DNA from: Chloroflexia bacterium | GTDB lineage: Bacteria; Chloroflexota; Chloroflexia; Thermomicrobiales; UBA6265 | Direction: 5' to 3' | DNA: 5,280 nucleotides | NCBI GenBank assembly: GCA_013696525.1 | Contig: JACCYK010000211.1 | Location: 1 to 5,280 of the forward strand | Part shown: positions 1-5,280 of the stretch, in pieces | How the letters are laid out: every line of letters begins with the position of its first letter | Numbering within the stretch: position 1 is the first letter of the stretch | Translations under genes and position numbers: made by a program | Notes under the pieces: model-generated | Seen by the model: only the letters and a program-made list of their open reading frames with translations | Database searches by the model: none | Told to the model about the DNA's origin: nothing

Positions 1-314
1 ATCTTACCGTCGGCGATCGTCAACGGCCGTTGCGCCGCCGTTCCGGTTGGGTACACCGTATCGGCGTGGCCCAGGAGGAGGATCGTGCCCCGGCCGCGAC
101 CGTGGCGGCGGGCGATCAGATCGTCGCCAAACCGCTCTTGCCGATTCCTGGCGCAATCGAACCCGGTAGCCGTCAGACGGGCTTCAAGCCAATCCATCAC
201 GGCGTCGACGCCTGCTTTGTCGTAGCTGCTCGAATCCTGGCCGGCGAGCAGGCGCAGATCGTCGACGTAGGCATCGCGTTTCGCATCCAAAAAGCGCACA
301 ATCGGGTCGGCCAA
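1..314 (-). CDS. M20-family metallopeptidase (glutamate carboxypeptidase-like), N-terminal part
   Basis: Partial gene: the first 104 codons are present and the rest lies beyond the left edge. I read it from a TTG codon at 314-312, giving a start of (M)ADPIVRFLDAKRDAYVDDL, because a strong GGAGGAGG Shine-Dalgarno sits 6 nt upstream and no in-frame ATG or GTG is better placed. The key motif is GHADTVYPTGTAAQRP (residues 82-97). This is the M20 signature in which His83 binds the first metal and Asp85 assists catalysis; the TVYPxGTAAxRP context resembles CPG2/glutamate carboxypeptidase-type members. The bridging-Asp motif (GPGxxDMK-like) would be expected just past the window edge. Residues 20-60 fit the usual N-terminal segment (Q-D-S-S-S-Y, then a helix DAVMDWLEARL). 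Family members are zinc or cobalt hydrolases that cut peptide or acyl-amino-acid amide bonds. It follows the aminotransferase after a 15-nt gap, so it is probably co-transcribed. Substrate unknown. The family call is firm; the subfamily is inferred from a fragment. Confidence 0.88.
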   Translation of the reverse strand, partial: MADPIVRFLDAKRDAYVDDLRLLAGQDSSSYDKAGVDAVMDWLEARLTATGFDCARNRQERFGDDLIARRHGRGRGTILLLGHADTVYPTGTAAQRPLTIADGK

Positions 315-320
315 GGATCG

Positions 321-328
321 CCTCCTCC
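321..328 (-). promoter_or_regulatory. Shine-Dalgarno site of the M20 peptidase gene
   Basis: The minus strand reads GGAGGAGG here, 6 nt before the TTG at 314-312 and directly after the aminotransferase stop codon (332-330). It decides the TTG start: spacing and strength are near ideal, and the frame that follows carries the M20 metal-binding motif. Confidence 0.85.
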
Positions 329-329
329 G

Positions 330-1742
330 TTACCAGCCGGCAAAGGCGGCAATCGCCTCATCGCTGACCCGTCCCGCCGCCACATCCGCCGTCGCTTCGG
401 CCAGGATCGCCACGCCCCGCTCGATCTCCGCTTTCGTGAGAACCAACGGCGGCGTGATCTCCAGGACATTGGACCAGTTTCCGGCGTAGTAGACAATCAG
501 CCCCAGCTCCCAGGCCCGGTAGACGATCTTGGCCGCGGCCGGCTGGTTTGGCCGCTTGCCGGCCCGGTCCTCGACCAGCTCGACCCCCCAGATCATGCCC
601 AGGCCGCGAATGTCTCCGACGATCTCGTATCTGTCCAACGCTTGCACCAAGCACCGCTGCAAATAGTCGCCATATTCGGCCGCCCGCGCCACCAGGCCCT
701 CCCGCTCGATCACCTCAATCGTCGCCAGGCCCGCCGCGCAACTGGTCGCGTTGCCGACCGTGGTGAAGAGGGCGACTCCGGTGCCGGCATCGAGCACGTC
801 GGCCCGGCCGACGATCGCGCTCAGCGGCAGGCCGCCGCCGAGCGATTTCCCGAGCAAGACGAGGTCGGCCGCGATCCCGGCATGTTCAATCGAGAGCATC
901 TTGCCGGTCCTGCCCAAGCCGATCTTAATATCGTCGATGACGAGCAGGATGCCGTGGCGATCGCAGAGGGCGCGCAACTTCGGTAGAAAATCGGGCGGCG
1001 GCACCACGTCTCCACCGTCGCTCTGAACGCTCTCGGCAAAGATGGCGGCCACGTCGCCCGGCGGGCAGATGGTGTCGAACAGGTAGTTCTCCAGGAAATC
1101 GAGGCACTGGTCGGTCACGCGCTCCGAGCTGCCGCCGAACGGGTTGCGATAGGGGTTTGGATACGGGATCTTGGTCACGTTGCCGCCGCCGAGGCTGCCG
1201 GTGAAGCCGGGGTGGCCGGAAAGCGCCATCGTCGCCTCGGTGGTGCCGTGCCAACTGCCGACGAAGGTGACGAACCGGCGCCGCCCGGTCGCCATCAGCA
1301 GCAGGCGTTGGGCCGCTTCGCTGGCATCGGAGCCGGAGAGCCCGTACCAGACCTTCTTTGGATATTCGCCGGGCACGAGCGACACCAACTTCTCGGCCAG
1401 ATCAAGCGCCGGCAGATTGATCCCCGAGACGAGCCCGGCAAACATCGTCCGTTCCAGTTGCGCCATGATTGCCGCTCGGACGTCAGCGTTGCTATAGCCG
1501 AGGTGTGCCAACGACCAGCTCGCGCCAAAATCGAGGTACCGCTTGCCATCGGCGTCAATCACCCACGCCCCGTCGCCGGCGGCGGCCACCAATGGGTTGT
1601 ACCGGATCTTGAGCGCCGAGCTGATCAGCCGCTCATCGCGGGCGACGGAGTCGTGAGTCGTGGGTCGTGAGTCGTGAGTAGTACGTACGGACGCGGCCGC
1701 GGAGGCGACATCTCGTGGCTGATTCCTCTCTCGATGCCCCAT
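330..1742 (-). CDS. Class III PLP-dependent aminotransferase (GabT-like)
   Basis: Predicted cytosolic fold-type I aminotransferase that moves an amino group from an amine or amino acid to a keto acid using PLP. Starting at ATG 1742 the protein has 470 residues. This start has AGAAGGAG 6 nt upstream; the GTG at 1766, overlapping the livM stop, has no such site. Visible motifs: the core begins near residue 34 (RDERLISSALKIRYNPL, then DADGKRYLDFGASWS); phosphate-binding GSDASEAA at 137-144; SWHG at 163-166; Glu237 in FAESVQSDGG; PLP-ring Asp270 in DDIKIGLGRTG; Schiff-base Lys299 in LGKSLGGGLP; TTVGN at 327-331. Two oddities stand out. The usual DEVQ motif is DDIK, so Lys273 replaces the Gln that normally contacts the PLP O3'. 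Residues 21-32 (TTHDSRPTTHDS) are encoded by a heptad repeat arm and look unlike normal family sequence. The gene lies 20 nt after livM and 15 nt before the M20 gene. Substrate could be GABA, another omega-amino acid or an alpha-amino acid; an epimerase or mutase relative is also possible. Confidence 0.9.
   Translation of the reverse strand: MGHRERNQPRDVASAAASVRTTHDSRPTTHDSVARDERLISSALKIRYNPLVAAAGDGAWVIDADGKRYLDFGASWSLAHLGYSNADVRAAIMAQLERTMFAGLVSGINLPALDLAEKLVSLVPGEYPKKVWYGLSGSDASEAAQRLLLMATGRRRFVTFVGSWHGTTEATMALSGHPGFTGSLGGGNVTKIPYPNPYRNPFGGSSERVTDQCLDFLENYLFDTICPPGDVAAIFAESVQSDGGDVVPPPDFLPKLRALCDRHGILLVIDDIKIGLGRTGKMLSIEHAGIAADLVLLGKSLGGGLPLSAIVGRADVLDAGTGVALFTTVGNATSCAAGLATIEVIEREGLVARAAEYGDYLQRCLVQALDRYEIVGDIRGLGMIWGVELVEDRAGKRPNQPAAAKIVYRAWELGLIVYYAGNWSNVLEITPPLVLTKAEIERGVAILAEATADVAAGRVSDEAIAAFAGW
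1649..1678. repeat. Left arm of inverted heptad repeat
   Basis: From 1650 the plus strand holds four consecutive 7-bp units: GTCGTGA, GTCGTGG, GTCGTGA, GTCGTGA (1650-1677), then GTA. Positions 1649-1678 match the reverse complement of 1755-1784 at 28 of 30 positions. On the coding strand the arm lies in frame inside the aminotransferase gene and encodes part of TTHDSRPTTHDS (residues 21-32), upstream of the conserved fold. Confidence 0.9.
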
Positions 1743-1748
1743 GAGCGG

Positions 1749-1756
1749 CTCCTTCT
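1749..1756 (-). promoter_or_regulatory. Shine-Dalgarno site deciding the aminotransferase start
   Basis: The minus strand reads AGAAGGAG, 6 nt before ATG 1742-1740. It lies in the 20-nt gap after the livM stop and favours this ATG over the upstream GTG at 1766. Its first two bases (1756-1755) belong to the right repeat arm and the rest lies in the segment between the arms, so folding of the arms could affect its access to ribosomes. Confidence 0.75.
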
Positions 1757-1784
1757 TACGACTCACGACCCACGACTTACGACT
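1755..1784. repeat. Right arm of inverted heptad repeat
   Basis: Read on the minus strand the arm has units GTCGTAA, GTCGTGG, GTCGTGA, GTCGTAA, so it is the inverted partner of 1649-1678 with two differences (A for G in the first and last unit). It encodes the final LivM residues (EVVSRGS) and supplies the livM stop TGA at 1765-1763. The two differences would be G-U wobbles in a plus-strand transcript but A-C mismatches in the operon mRNA. Confidence 0.9.
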
Positions 1785-2821
1785 TCGCGGCCGCCGGTGA
1801 TCCCGGCCGGCCGCCAGATGAGAATCAGGATGATCGCGATCGCGAGCACGATCTCGGTGAAGCCGACGAGTTGGAAGGGGATGAATTGACCGAGGCCGGC
1901 GCCGTCCGCGCGTTGGGTGTTGAGCCGTCCTTCGGTGTCGCGTAGGAGCTCCGAGGTCAGCGCCACGGCGGCGGCGCCCACCACCGCGCCACTGACGCTA
2001 CGCGAGCCGCCGATGATCAGCATGGCGACAATCAGAAAGGTCTGGCTCAGGTAGAACGCGGCCGGCGAAAAGGTCGTGATGAAGTGGGCCCAGAGGCCGC
2101 CGCCCACGCCGGCGATGAAGACGCTCAGCGCCCAGCCCAGCCACCTCACGCGGGCGGCATCGACGCCCAGGCTGGCGGCGGCATCCTCGTCCTCACGGGC
2201 GGCCCGCAGCTTTAACCCAGTCGCCGACTCCTTGAACAGCAAGGCGACAATGACAGCAGCCACGGCCCAGGCCGCCACCGTCCACAGCGTGGTGTAGGGC
2301 GGGATCCCGAACACGGTGCGCGATCCCCGCGTCAGCACCTCGGTTTGGAGAGCAACACTATGGACGATCAGCAGCAAGGCAAACGTCGCGATCGTGAACG
2401 AGGCGCCTCGCAGGCGAACCAGCGCGATACCGATGATGCCGCCCACGATCAGTGCCAGCAGCCCGCCGGCCACGATCGCCAGCGGAAACGGGAGGGTGGT
2501 CTGATGCAGCCACCACTCCTCCGGCATGTCGGGCAGGGCCAGGTTCTTCTGCTCCGGCGTCAAGGAGAACCAGATCGAGCCGTAGGCGCCAATCCCCATG
2601 AAGGCGACGTGGCCGAACGAGACGAGCCCCGAGTTGCCCATGAAGACTTGAAGCCCCACCACCAGGACCATGTTGATGAAGAGCACGGTGACAACCCGGA
2701 CAAAGACCCGGTCCCCAACCGCCCCCGTCGCGATCGCGAGCAACGCGATGCCGGCGATCAGGATGAGTCCGGTGACCAGGCGCGGCAGCCAAATCGGGCT
2801 TGCTCGCCCGCGATCGCTCAC
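1763..2821 (-). CDS. livM: Branched-chain amino-acid-type ABC transporter permease LivM
   Basis: One of two membrane subunits of a HAAT-family importer; it should pair with LivH to form the translocation channel. 352 residues. Hydrophobic segments lie roughly at 13-33, 40-61, 66-85, 112-134, 141-160, 177-196, 228-248, 259-282 and 320-336. Family landmarks: GNSGLVSFGHVAFMGIGAY (62-80), the cytoplasmic EAA-like coupling loop around 198-220 (LKLRAAREDEDAAASLGV), the GGSRSVSGAVVGA stretch (271-283) and the terminal WRPAGI. The start is GTG 2821-2819, which overlaps the livH stop as GTGA and has GGAGG 6 nt upstream. The gene is somewhat longer than many LivM proteins, with a loop at about 86-110 containing EEWW. 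The last seven residues and the stop codon come from the right heptad repeat arm, so the original C-terminus may have been altered. The transported solute cannot be told from the permease. Confidence 0.93.
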   Translation of the reverse strand: MSDRGRASPIWLPRLVTGLILIAGIALLAIATGAVGDRVFVRVVTVLFINMVLVVGLQVFMGNSGLVSFGHVAFMGIGAYGSIWFSLTPEQKNLALPDMPEEWWLHQTTLPFPLAIVAGGLLALIVGGIIGIALVRLRGASFTIATFALLLIVHSVALQTEVLTRGSRTVFGIPPYTTLWTVAAWAVAAVIVALLFKESATGLKLRAAREDEDAAASLGVDAARVRWLGWALSVFIAGVGGGLWAHFITTFSPAAFYLSQTFLIVAMLIIGGSRSVSGAVVGAAAVALTSELLRDTEGRLNTQRADGAGLGQFIPFQLVGFTEIVLAIAIILILIWRPAGITGGREVVSRGS

Positions 2822-3714
2822 CGGCCGCCTCCGGCCGCGCCGCCCAGCAGCCCTTGCGGCCGCACCAGAAGGATGACGATGACGATGCCGAACGTCACCG
2901 CGTCCCGGTAGTCCAATAGCTCGCGGGGCAGCCAGGTCTGCAGGCCGATGGTGAGAAAGCCGAGGACGTAGCCGCCGAGGACCGCGCCCCGCAAGCTGTC
3001 GAGGCCGCCCACCACGGAAGCGATGAAGGCGATCAGGACCGGCTGCAACCCGACCGCCGGCTCGACCAGCGACGAGCGGCCGATCCAGAACAGGGCAACG
3101 ATGCCGGCCAGGGCGCCGCTAATGGCAAAGGCGGCCGCGATCACCAGGTTGGCCCGCACCCCGAGCAATCTGGTCATCGTGAAGTCGTCGGCCGCCGCTC
3201 GCAAGGCGATGCCGATGAGCGACCGGCGCAGGAAGATGGTCAGCGCCACCAGCGCCACGATGGTCACCGCCAGGGCAATTAGATCGACCACCCGGATCCG
3301 TACATCGCCCACGGTGAGGCTCTGAACAAAGAATTCAGGCAGCCGCACCGGGCGCGGCCGGGGCGAGATCGTGAGCAACGCCACGCTTTGCAGCAGCGTG
3401 CTGACCGCGAAGGAGGTAATCAGCATGGTCGTCGGCGAGCTGTCCCGCACCGGCCGAAAGGCCACCCGTTCCATCAGCAGACCAGCGATCGCCGCCGCGA
3501 TCACGCTCAGGATGGCGACACCCAGCCAAGGCAGCGGGGTATCCCCTAAGAGGAGCAGGGAGTAGCCGGCGATCATGATCAGCTCGCCGTAGGCAAAGTT
3601 CACCAGCCGCAGGATGCCGTAGACGATGACGAGACCGAGCGCCATCAGGGCGTAGAGCCCGCCGATCGAGAGTGATGAGATCAAGAACTGGATGCCATCA
3701 CTGAAGTCGGTCAT
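2818..3714 (-). CDS. livH: Branched-chain amino-acid-type ABC transporter permease LivH
   Basis: Second membrane subunit of the importer, partner of LivM. 298 residues, the usual family size. Hydrophobic segments lie roughly at 9-33, 41-57, 62-81, 95-116, 142-162, 189-211, 221-240, 243-262 and 271-285. Landmarks: GGLYALMALGLVIVYGILRL (18-37) followed by VNFAYGELIMIAGY (38-51), the classic LivH N-terminal signature; the RRSLIGIALRAAADDFTMTR coupling loop (163-182) followed by LLGV; SVVGGLDSLRGAVLGGYVLG (233-252); and LLVRPQGLLG near the end. The ATG start at 3714 overlaps the livF stop as ATGA. Upstream there is only a poor Shine-Dalgarno, so translational coupling to livF is likely. The 3' end overlaps livM by 4 nt. 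This gene order is typical for HAAT transporters, which handle branched-chain amino acids but also other amino acids, amides, urea or aromatic acids. Confidence 0.95.
   Translation of the reverse strand: MTDFSDGIQFLISSLSIGGLYALMALGLVIVYGILRLVNFAYGELIMIAGYSLLLLGDTPLPWLGVAILSVIAAAIAGLLMERVAFRPVRDSSPTTMLITSFAVSTLLQSVALLTISPRPRPVRLPEFFVQSLTVGDVRIRVVDLIALAVTIVALVALTIFLRRSLIGIALRAAADDFTMTRLLGVRANLVIAAAFAISGALAGIVALFWIGRSSLVEPAVGLQPVLIAFIASVVGGLDSLRGAVLGGYVLGFLTIGLQTWLPRELLDYRDAVTFGIVIVILLVRPQGLLGGAAGGGR
2828..2832 (-). promoter_or_regulatory. Shine-Dalgarno site of livM
   Basis: The minus strand reads GGAGG inside the 3' end of livH, 6 nt before the GTG at 2821-2819. It supports the GTG start that overlaps the livH stop. 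Confidence 0.7.
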
Positions 3715-4451
3715 CGCGGTGCGTCCGTCGCGGCCGCCGCCGCCCCGGCGCCGCCGAGATAGGCCCGCTCGAAGTCCGCGTGCTGGCGCATCTCGGCCGC
3801 GGTGCCGGTGAACTCGACGGCGCCGGTATTGAGCAAGTAGGCCCGGTCGACCATGTTCAGCGTCATCCGCACGTTCTGCTCGACGAGCAGCATCGTCATC
3901 CCGAGCTCCCGCAGTTGCCCGATCAAGGCGAACACCTCCGCCACCAGCTTCGGCGCCAGACCGAGCGAAGGCTCATCCAACAGCAGCAATCGCGGTCGCG
4001 ACATCAAGGCGCGACCAATCGCCAGCATCTGCTGCTGACCGCCGGAGAGGTTGCCCGCCGACTGATGGTAGCGCTCACCCAGGATCGGGAAAAAGGCGCA
4101 CCAGCGGTCGAGGTCTTCCTGGATCCCGGCCGGATCGCGCCGGATCGCCGCGCCCAGGCGGAGGTTCTCGCCGACCGTGAGCGCCGGAAAGATGCGGCGT
4201 CCTTCCATCACCGGCGCGATGCCGCGGCGGATGATCGCCTCCGGCGCCAAGCCGAGCAACGAGCCGTTCTCGAAGCTGATCGATCCCTGGCTGGGCCGGA
4301 CGATGCCGATGATGCTGCCGATCGTGGTGCTCTTGCCGGCGCCGTTGACACCGATCAGGCCGACAATCTCGCCCTGATTGATGTGAAGGGAGACACCGCG
4401 CAGCGCCGCGATCGCCCCGAACCGGACGTGGAGGTCGTCAACCCGCAGCAT
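3711..4451 (-). CDS. livF: ABC transporter ATP-binding protein LivF
   Basis: One of two ATPases powering the LivHM channel on the cytoplasmic face. I place the start at ATG 4451 (MLRVDDLHVRFGAIAAL), giving 246 residues, close to the family norm. An in-frame extension up to 4520 would add 23 unconserved residues read through the 3' end of livG. Motifs: Walker A GVNGAGKST at 34-42; EGRRIFPALTVGENL from Glu83, where Glu at the Q-loop position is the LivF norm; ABC signature LSGGQ at 135-139; Walker B LLLLDEP at 155-161; and VEQN in place of the usual switch His, again typical of LivF. The end DFERAYLGG is also characteristic, followed by an Ala-rich tail. The gene overlaps livG by 14 nt and livH by 4 nt. 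No strong Shine-Dalgarno precedes the ATG; the upstream minus strand is a G-rich run. Confidence 0.94.
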   Translation of the reverse strand: MLRVDDLHVRFGAIAALRGVSLHINQGEIVGLIGVNGAGKSTTIGSIIGIVRPSQGSISFENGSLLGLAPEAIIRRGIAPVMEGRRIFPALTVGENLRLGAAIRRDPAGIQEDLDRWCAFFPILGERYHQSAGNLSGGQQQMLAIGRALMSRPRLLLLDEPSLGLAPKLVAEVFALIGQLRELGMTMLLVEQNVRMTLNMVDRAYLLNTGAVEFTGTAAEMRQHADFERAYLGGAGAAAAATDAPR

Positions 4452-5244
4452 GAACCGCCCCCGCGGCGGGATCAGCCGCATTCCCCGCGACATTGCCGGC
4501 GGCATCAGTCTCAGCCCCAAGATACGCCTCGATCACCGCCGGTTGGCGCCGCACCTGCTCCGGCGTCCCCTCGGCGATGGTCCGGCCGAAGTTGAGGACG
4601 TGGAGCCGGTCACACAAGCCCATGATGAGGCGCATATCGTGGTCGACGACGAGCATGCCACAACCGGTCTGGTCCCGGATCCGGCCCAGGGTCGGCATCA
4701 GGACCTCGATCTCGGCGTCGTTGAGGCCGGCCCCCGGCTCGTCCAGCAGCAAGAACCGCGGGTTGGTCGCCAGCGCCCGCGCGATCTCGATCCGGCGCTC
4801 CTCCCCCTGTGGGAGCGCCCCGGCCGGCACGTTCGCCAGCCGGGCGATGCCGATGTGCTCCAGGACGTCCTCGGCCCGGCGCCGGGCCTCGTGGCGGGAG
4901 ACGCCGCCGGCGCTAATCGCTCCCACCTCGATGTTTTCCAGCACCGTGAAGTCTTTGAACAGCTTGACCACCTGAAACGTCCGCGCCATGCCGGCGCGGG
5001 CAATCCGGTGGGCCGGCCAGCCGGTGATGTCCGTGTCCCCAATCCGCACCGCGCCGGCGGTGATCGGCAGCAGACCGGTCAGGACGTTGATCGTCGTCGT
5101 CTTGCCGGAGCCGTTCGGTCCGATCAGCCCGACGATCTCCCCCGGATCGACCTCGAAGCTGACATCGTCAACCGCGCGCAGGCCCGCGAAATCCTTGCGC
5201 AGGTTGCGCGCAACCAGACGCTCTCCAGGTGGCCCAGCAGCCAT
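4438..5244 (-). CDS. livG: ABC transporter ATP-binding protein LivG
   Basis: The other ATPase of the importer, expected to form a heterodimer with LivF. 268 residues from ATG 5244. Motifs: Walker A GPNGSGKTT at 42-50; Q-loop Gln91 in MARTFQVVKLF; signature region LPQGEERRIEIARAL at 144-158, where the usual LSGGQ is replaced, as is common in LivG proteins; Walker B FLLLDEP at 164-170; switch His202 in VVDHDM; and the LivG-type C-terminal motif EGTPEQV...IEAYLG. A low-complexity Ala/Gly/Asn tail of about 25 residues follows and overlaps the livF start. A modest AAGGGAT (minus strand 5260-5254) lies upstream at slightly long spacing. The frame stays open to the window edge with no other start codon in the 36 nt available, so a start further upstream cannot be strictly excluded, though the conserved fold begins near residue 9. 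Most likely not the first gene of the operon; the binding-protein gene may precede it. Confidence 0.94.
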   Translation of the reverse strand: MAAGPPGERLVARNLRKDFAGLRAVDDVSFEVDPGEIVGLIGPNGSGKTTTINVLTGLLPITAGAVRIGDTDITGWPAHRIARAGMARTFQVVKLFKDFTVLENIEVGAISAGGVSRHEARRRAEDVLEHIGIARLANVPAGALPQGEERRIEIARALATNPRFLLLDEPGAGLNDAEIEVLMPTLGRIRDQTGCGMLVVDHDMRLIMGLCDRLHVLNFGRTIAEGTPEQVRRQPAVIEAYLGAETDAAGNVAGNAADPAAGAVHAAG

Positions 5245-5280
5245 AGCTCGGTGATCCCTTGGCCGACATTCAGGGGAGGG

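Larger units (their letters stand above)
1627..1784 (-). promoter_or_regulatory. Possible mRNA stem-loop/pseudoknot over the aminotransferase start
   Basis: In the operon transcript the arms 1784-1755 and 1678-1649 could pair into a stem of about 28 base pairs with two A-C mismatches. This would enclose a 76-nt loop (1754-1679) holding most of the Shine-Dalgarno and the start codon. Separately, AGCCGCTCAT (minus strand, 1750-1741), which covers the spacer and the first two bases of ATG, is exactly complementary to 1636-1627 beyond the far arm. Both pairings together give an H-type pseudoknot order. The complementarity is directly visible; a regulatory function is inference. Confidence 0.3.

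Noticed and set aside
30..986. Long plus-strand open frame (318 codons) opposite the M20 and aminotransferase genes
   Set aside because: It is antisense to two genes with clear family motifs. Its translation is Arg/Pro/Gln/Asp-rich without any domain I recognise, as expected for a GC-rich shadow frame.
1764..1766. GTG start for the aminotransferase overlapping the livM stop (GTGA)
   Set aside because: The overlap style matches the livH/livM junction, but no Shine-Dalgarno precedes this GTG, which lies in repeat DNA. The ATG at 1742 has AGAAGGAG at ideal spacing.
1649..1784. CRISPR array or rho-independent terminator reading of the repeat arms
   Set aside because: There are only two arms, in inverted orientation and with internal 7-bp periodicity, which is not a CRISPR pattern. 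No U-tract follows the stem, and coding continues straight through it, so an intrinsic terminator is unlikely.
1692..1794. CGCGGCCGC occurring at both 1692-1700 and 1786-1794, considered as a target-site duplication
   Set aside because: The copies do not symmetrically flank the repeat arms: one lies between the arms and one outside. Such GC palindromes are easily produced by chance in this composition.
4452..4520. 23-residue N-terminal extension of LivF
   Set aside because: The extension is unconserved and is read through the 3' end of livG. The ATG at 4451 gives the standard LivF start just before the first conserved strand.
3780..4595. Plus-strand open frame of 271 codons opposite livF and the end of livG
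   Set aside because: Highly charged, His/Arg/Gln-rich shadow of the ATPase genes. No plausible ribosome-binding site or fold, and it lies fully inside strongly supported minus-strand genes.
4769..4813. Degenerate ABC signature (LPQGE) in LivG as a sign of an inactive ATPase
   Set aside because: LivG proteins commonly carry non-LSGGQ signatures of this kind. Walker A, Walker B, the Q-loop and the switch His are intact.
5245..5280. Promoter or upstream gene end before livG
   Set aside because: Only 36 nt are available and the livG frame remains open through them. No promoter element can be supported.

Overview
The window is about 5.3 kb of GC-rich bacterial DNA. One tightly packed gene cluster lies entirely on the minus strand and reads from right to left. 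Its order is ATPase LivG, ATPase LivF, permease LivH, permease LivM, a PLP-dependent class III aminotransferase, and the N-terminal part of an M20-family metallopeptidase that runs off the left edge. Junctions are 14-nt or 4-nt overlaps, or gaps of 15 to 20 nt. No room is left for internal promoters or terminators, so a single polycistronic transcript is the natural reading.

Right side (about 1763-5244): a nearly complete HAAT-family (branched-chain amino-acid type) ABC importer, with two ATPases and two membrane subunits. The extracellular substrate-binding protein (LivJ/K type) is not in the window. It must be encoded elsewhere, perhaps upstream of livG. Left side (1-1742): an aminotransferase with GabT-like features and an amidohydrolase/peptidase of the glutamate-carboxypeptidase-like M20 branch. 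Together they suggest uptake of an amino acid, amide or acyl-amino acid, followed by hydrolysis and transamination. The true substrate cannot be read from the sequence.

The non-routine part is the livM/aminotransferase junction (about 1627-1794). Two inverted ~30-bp arms, each built from four 7-bp units of the GTCGTGA type, flank a 76-nt segment that carries most of the aminotransferase Shine-Dalgarno sequence and its start codon. One arm encodes the last residues and stop codon of LivM. The other encodes an odd Thr/His/Asp/Ser/Arg/Pro-rich stretch in the aminotransferase N-terminus. In addition, a perfect 10-nt complement links the start-codon region to a site just beyond the far arm, so the mRNA could in principle form a pseudoknot. 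This looks like a small repeat element lodged in an operon, possibly with a regulatory effect.

Organism: high GC, GTG and TTG starts, compact operons and heptad intergenic repeats fit a high-GC environmental bacterium. My weak guess is a Chloroflexota (Thermomicrobia-like) or actinobacterial lineage. No taxonomic marker is present. The plus strand has long open frames but no convincing gene; these are antisense shadows of GC-rich coding sequence.
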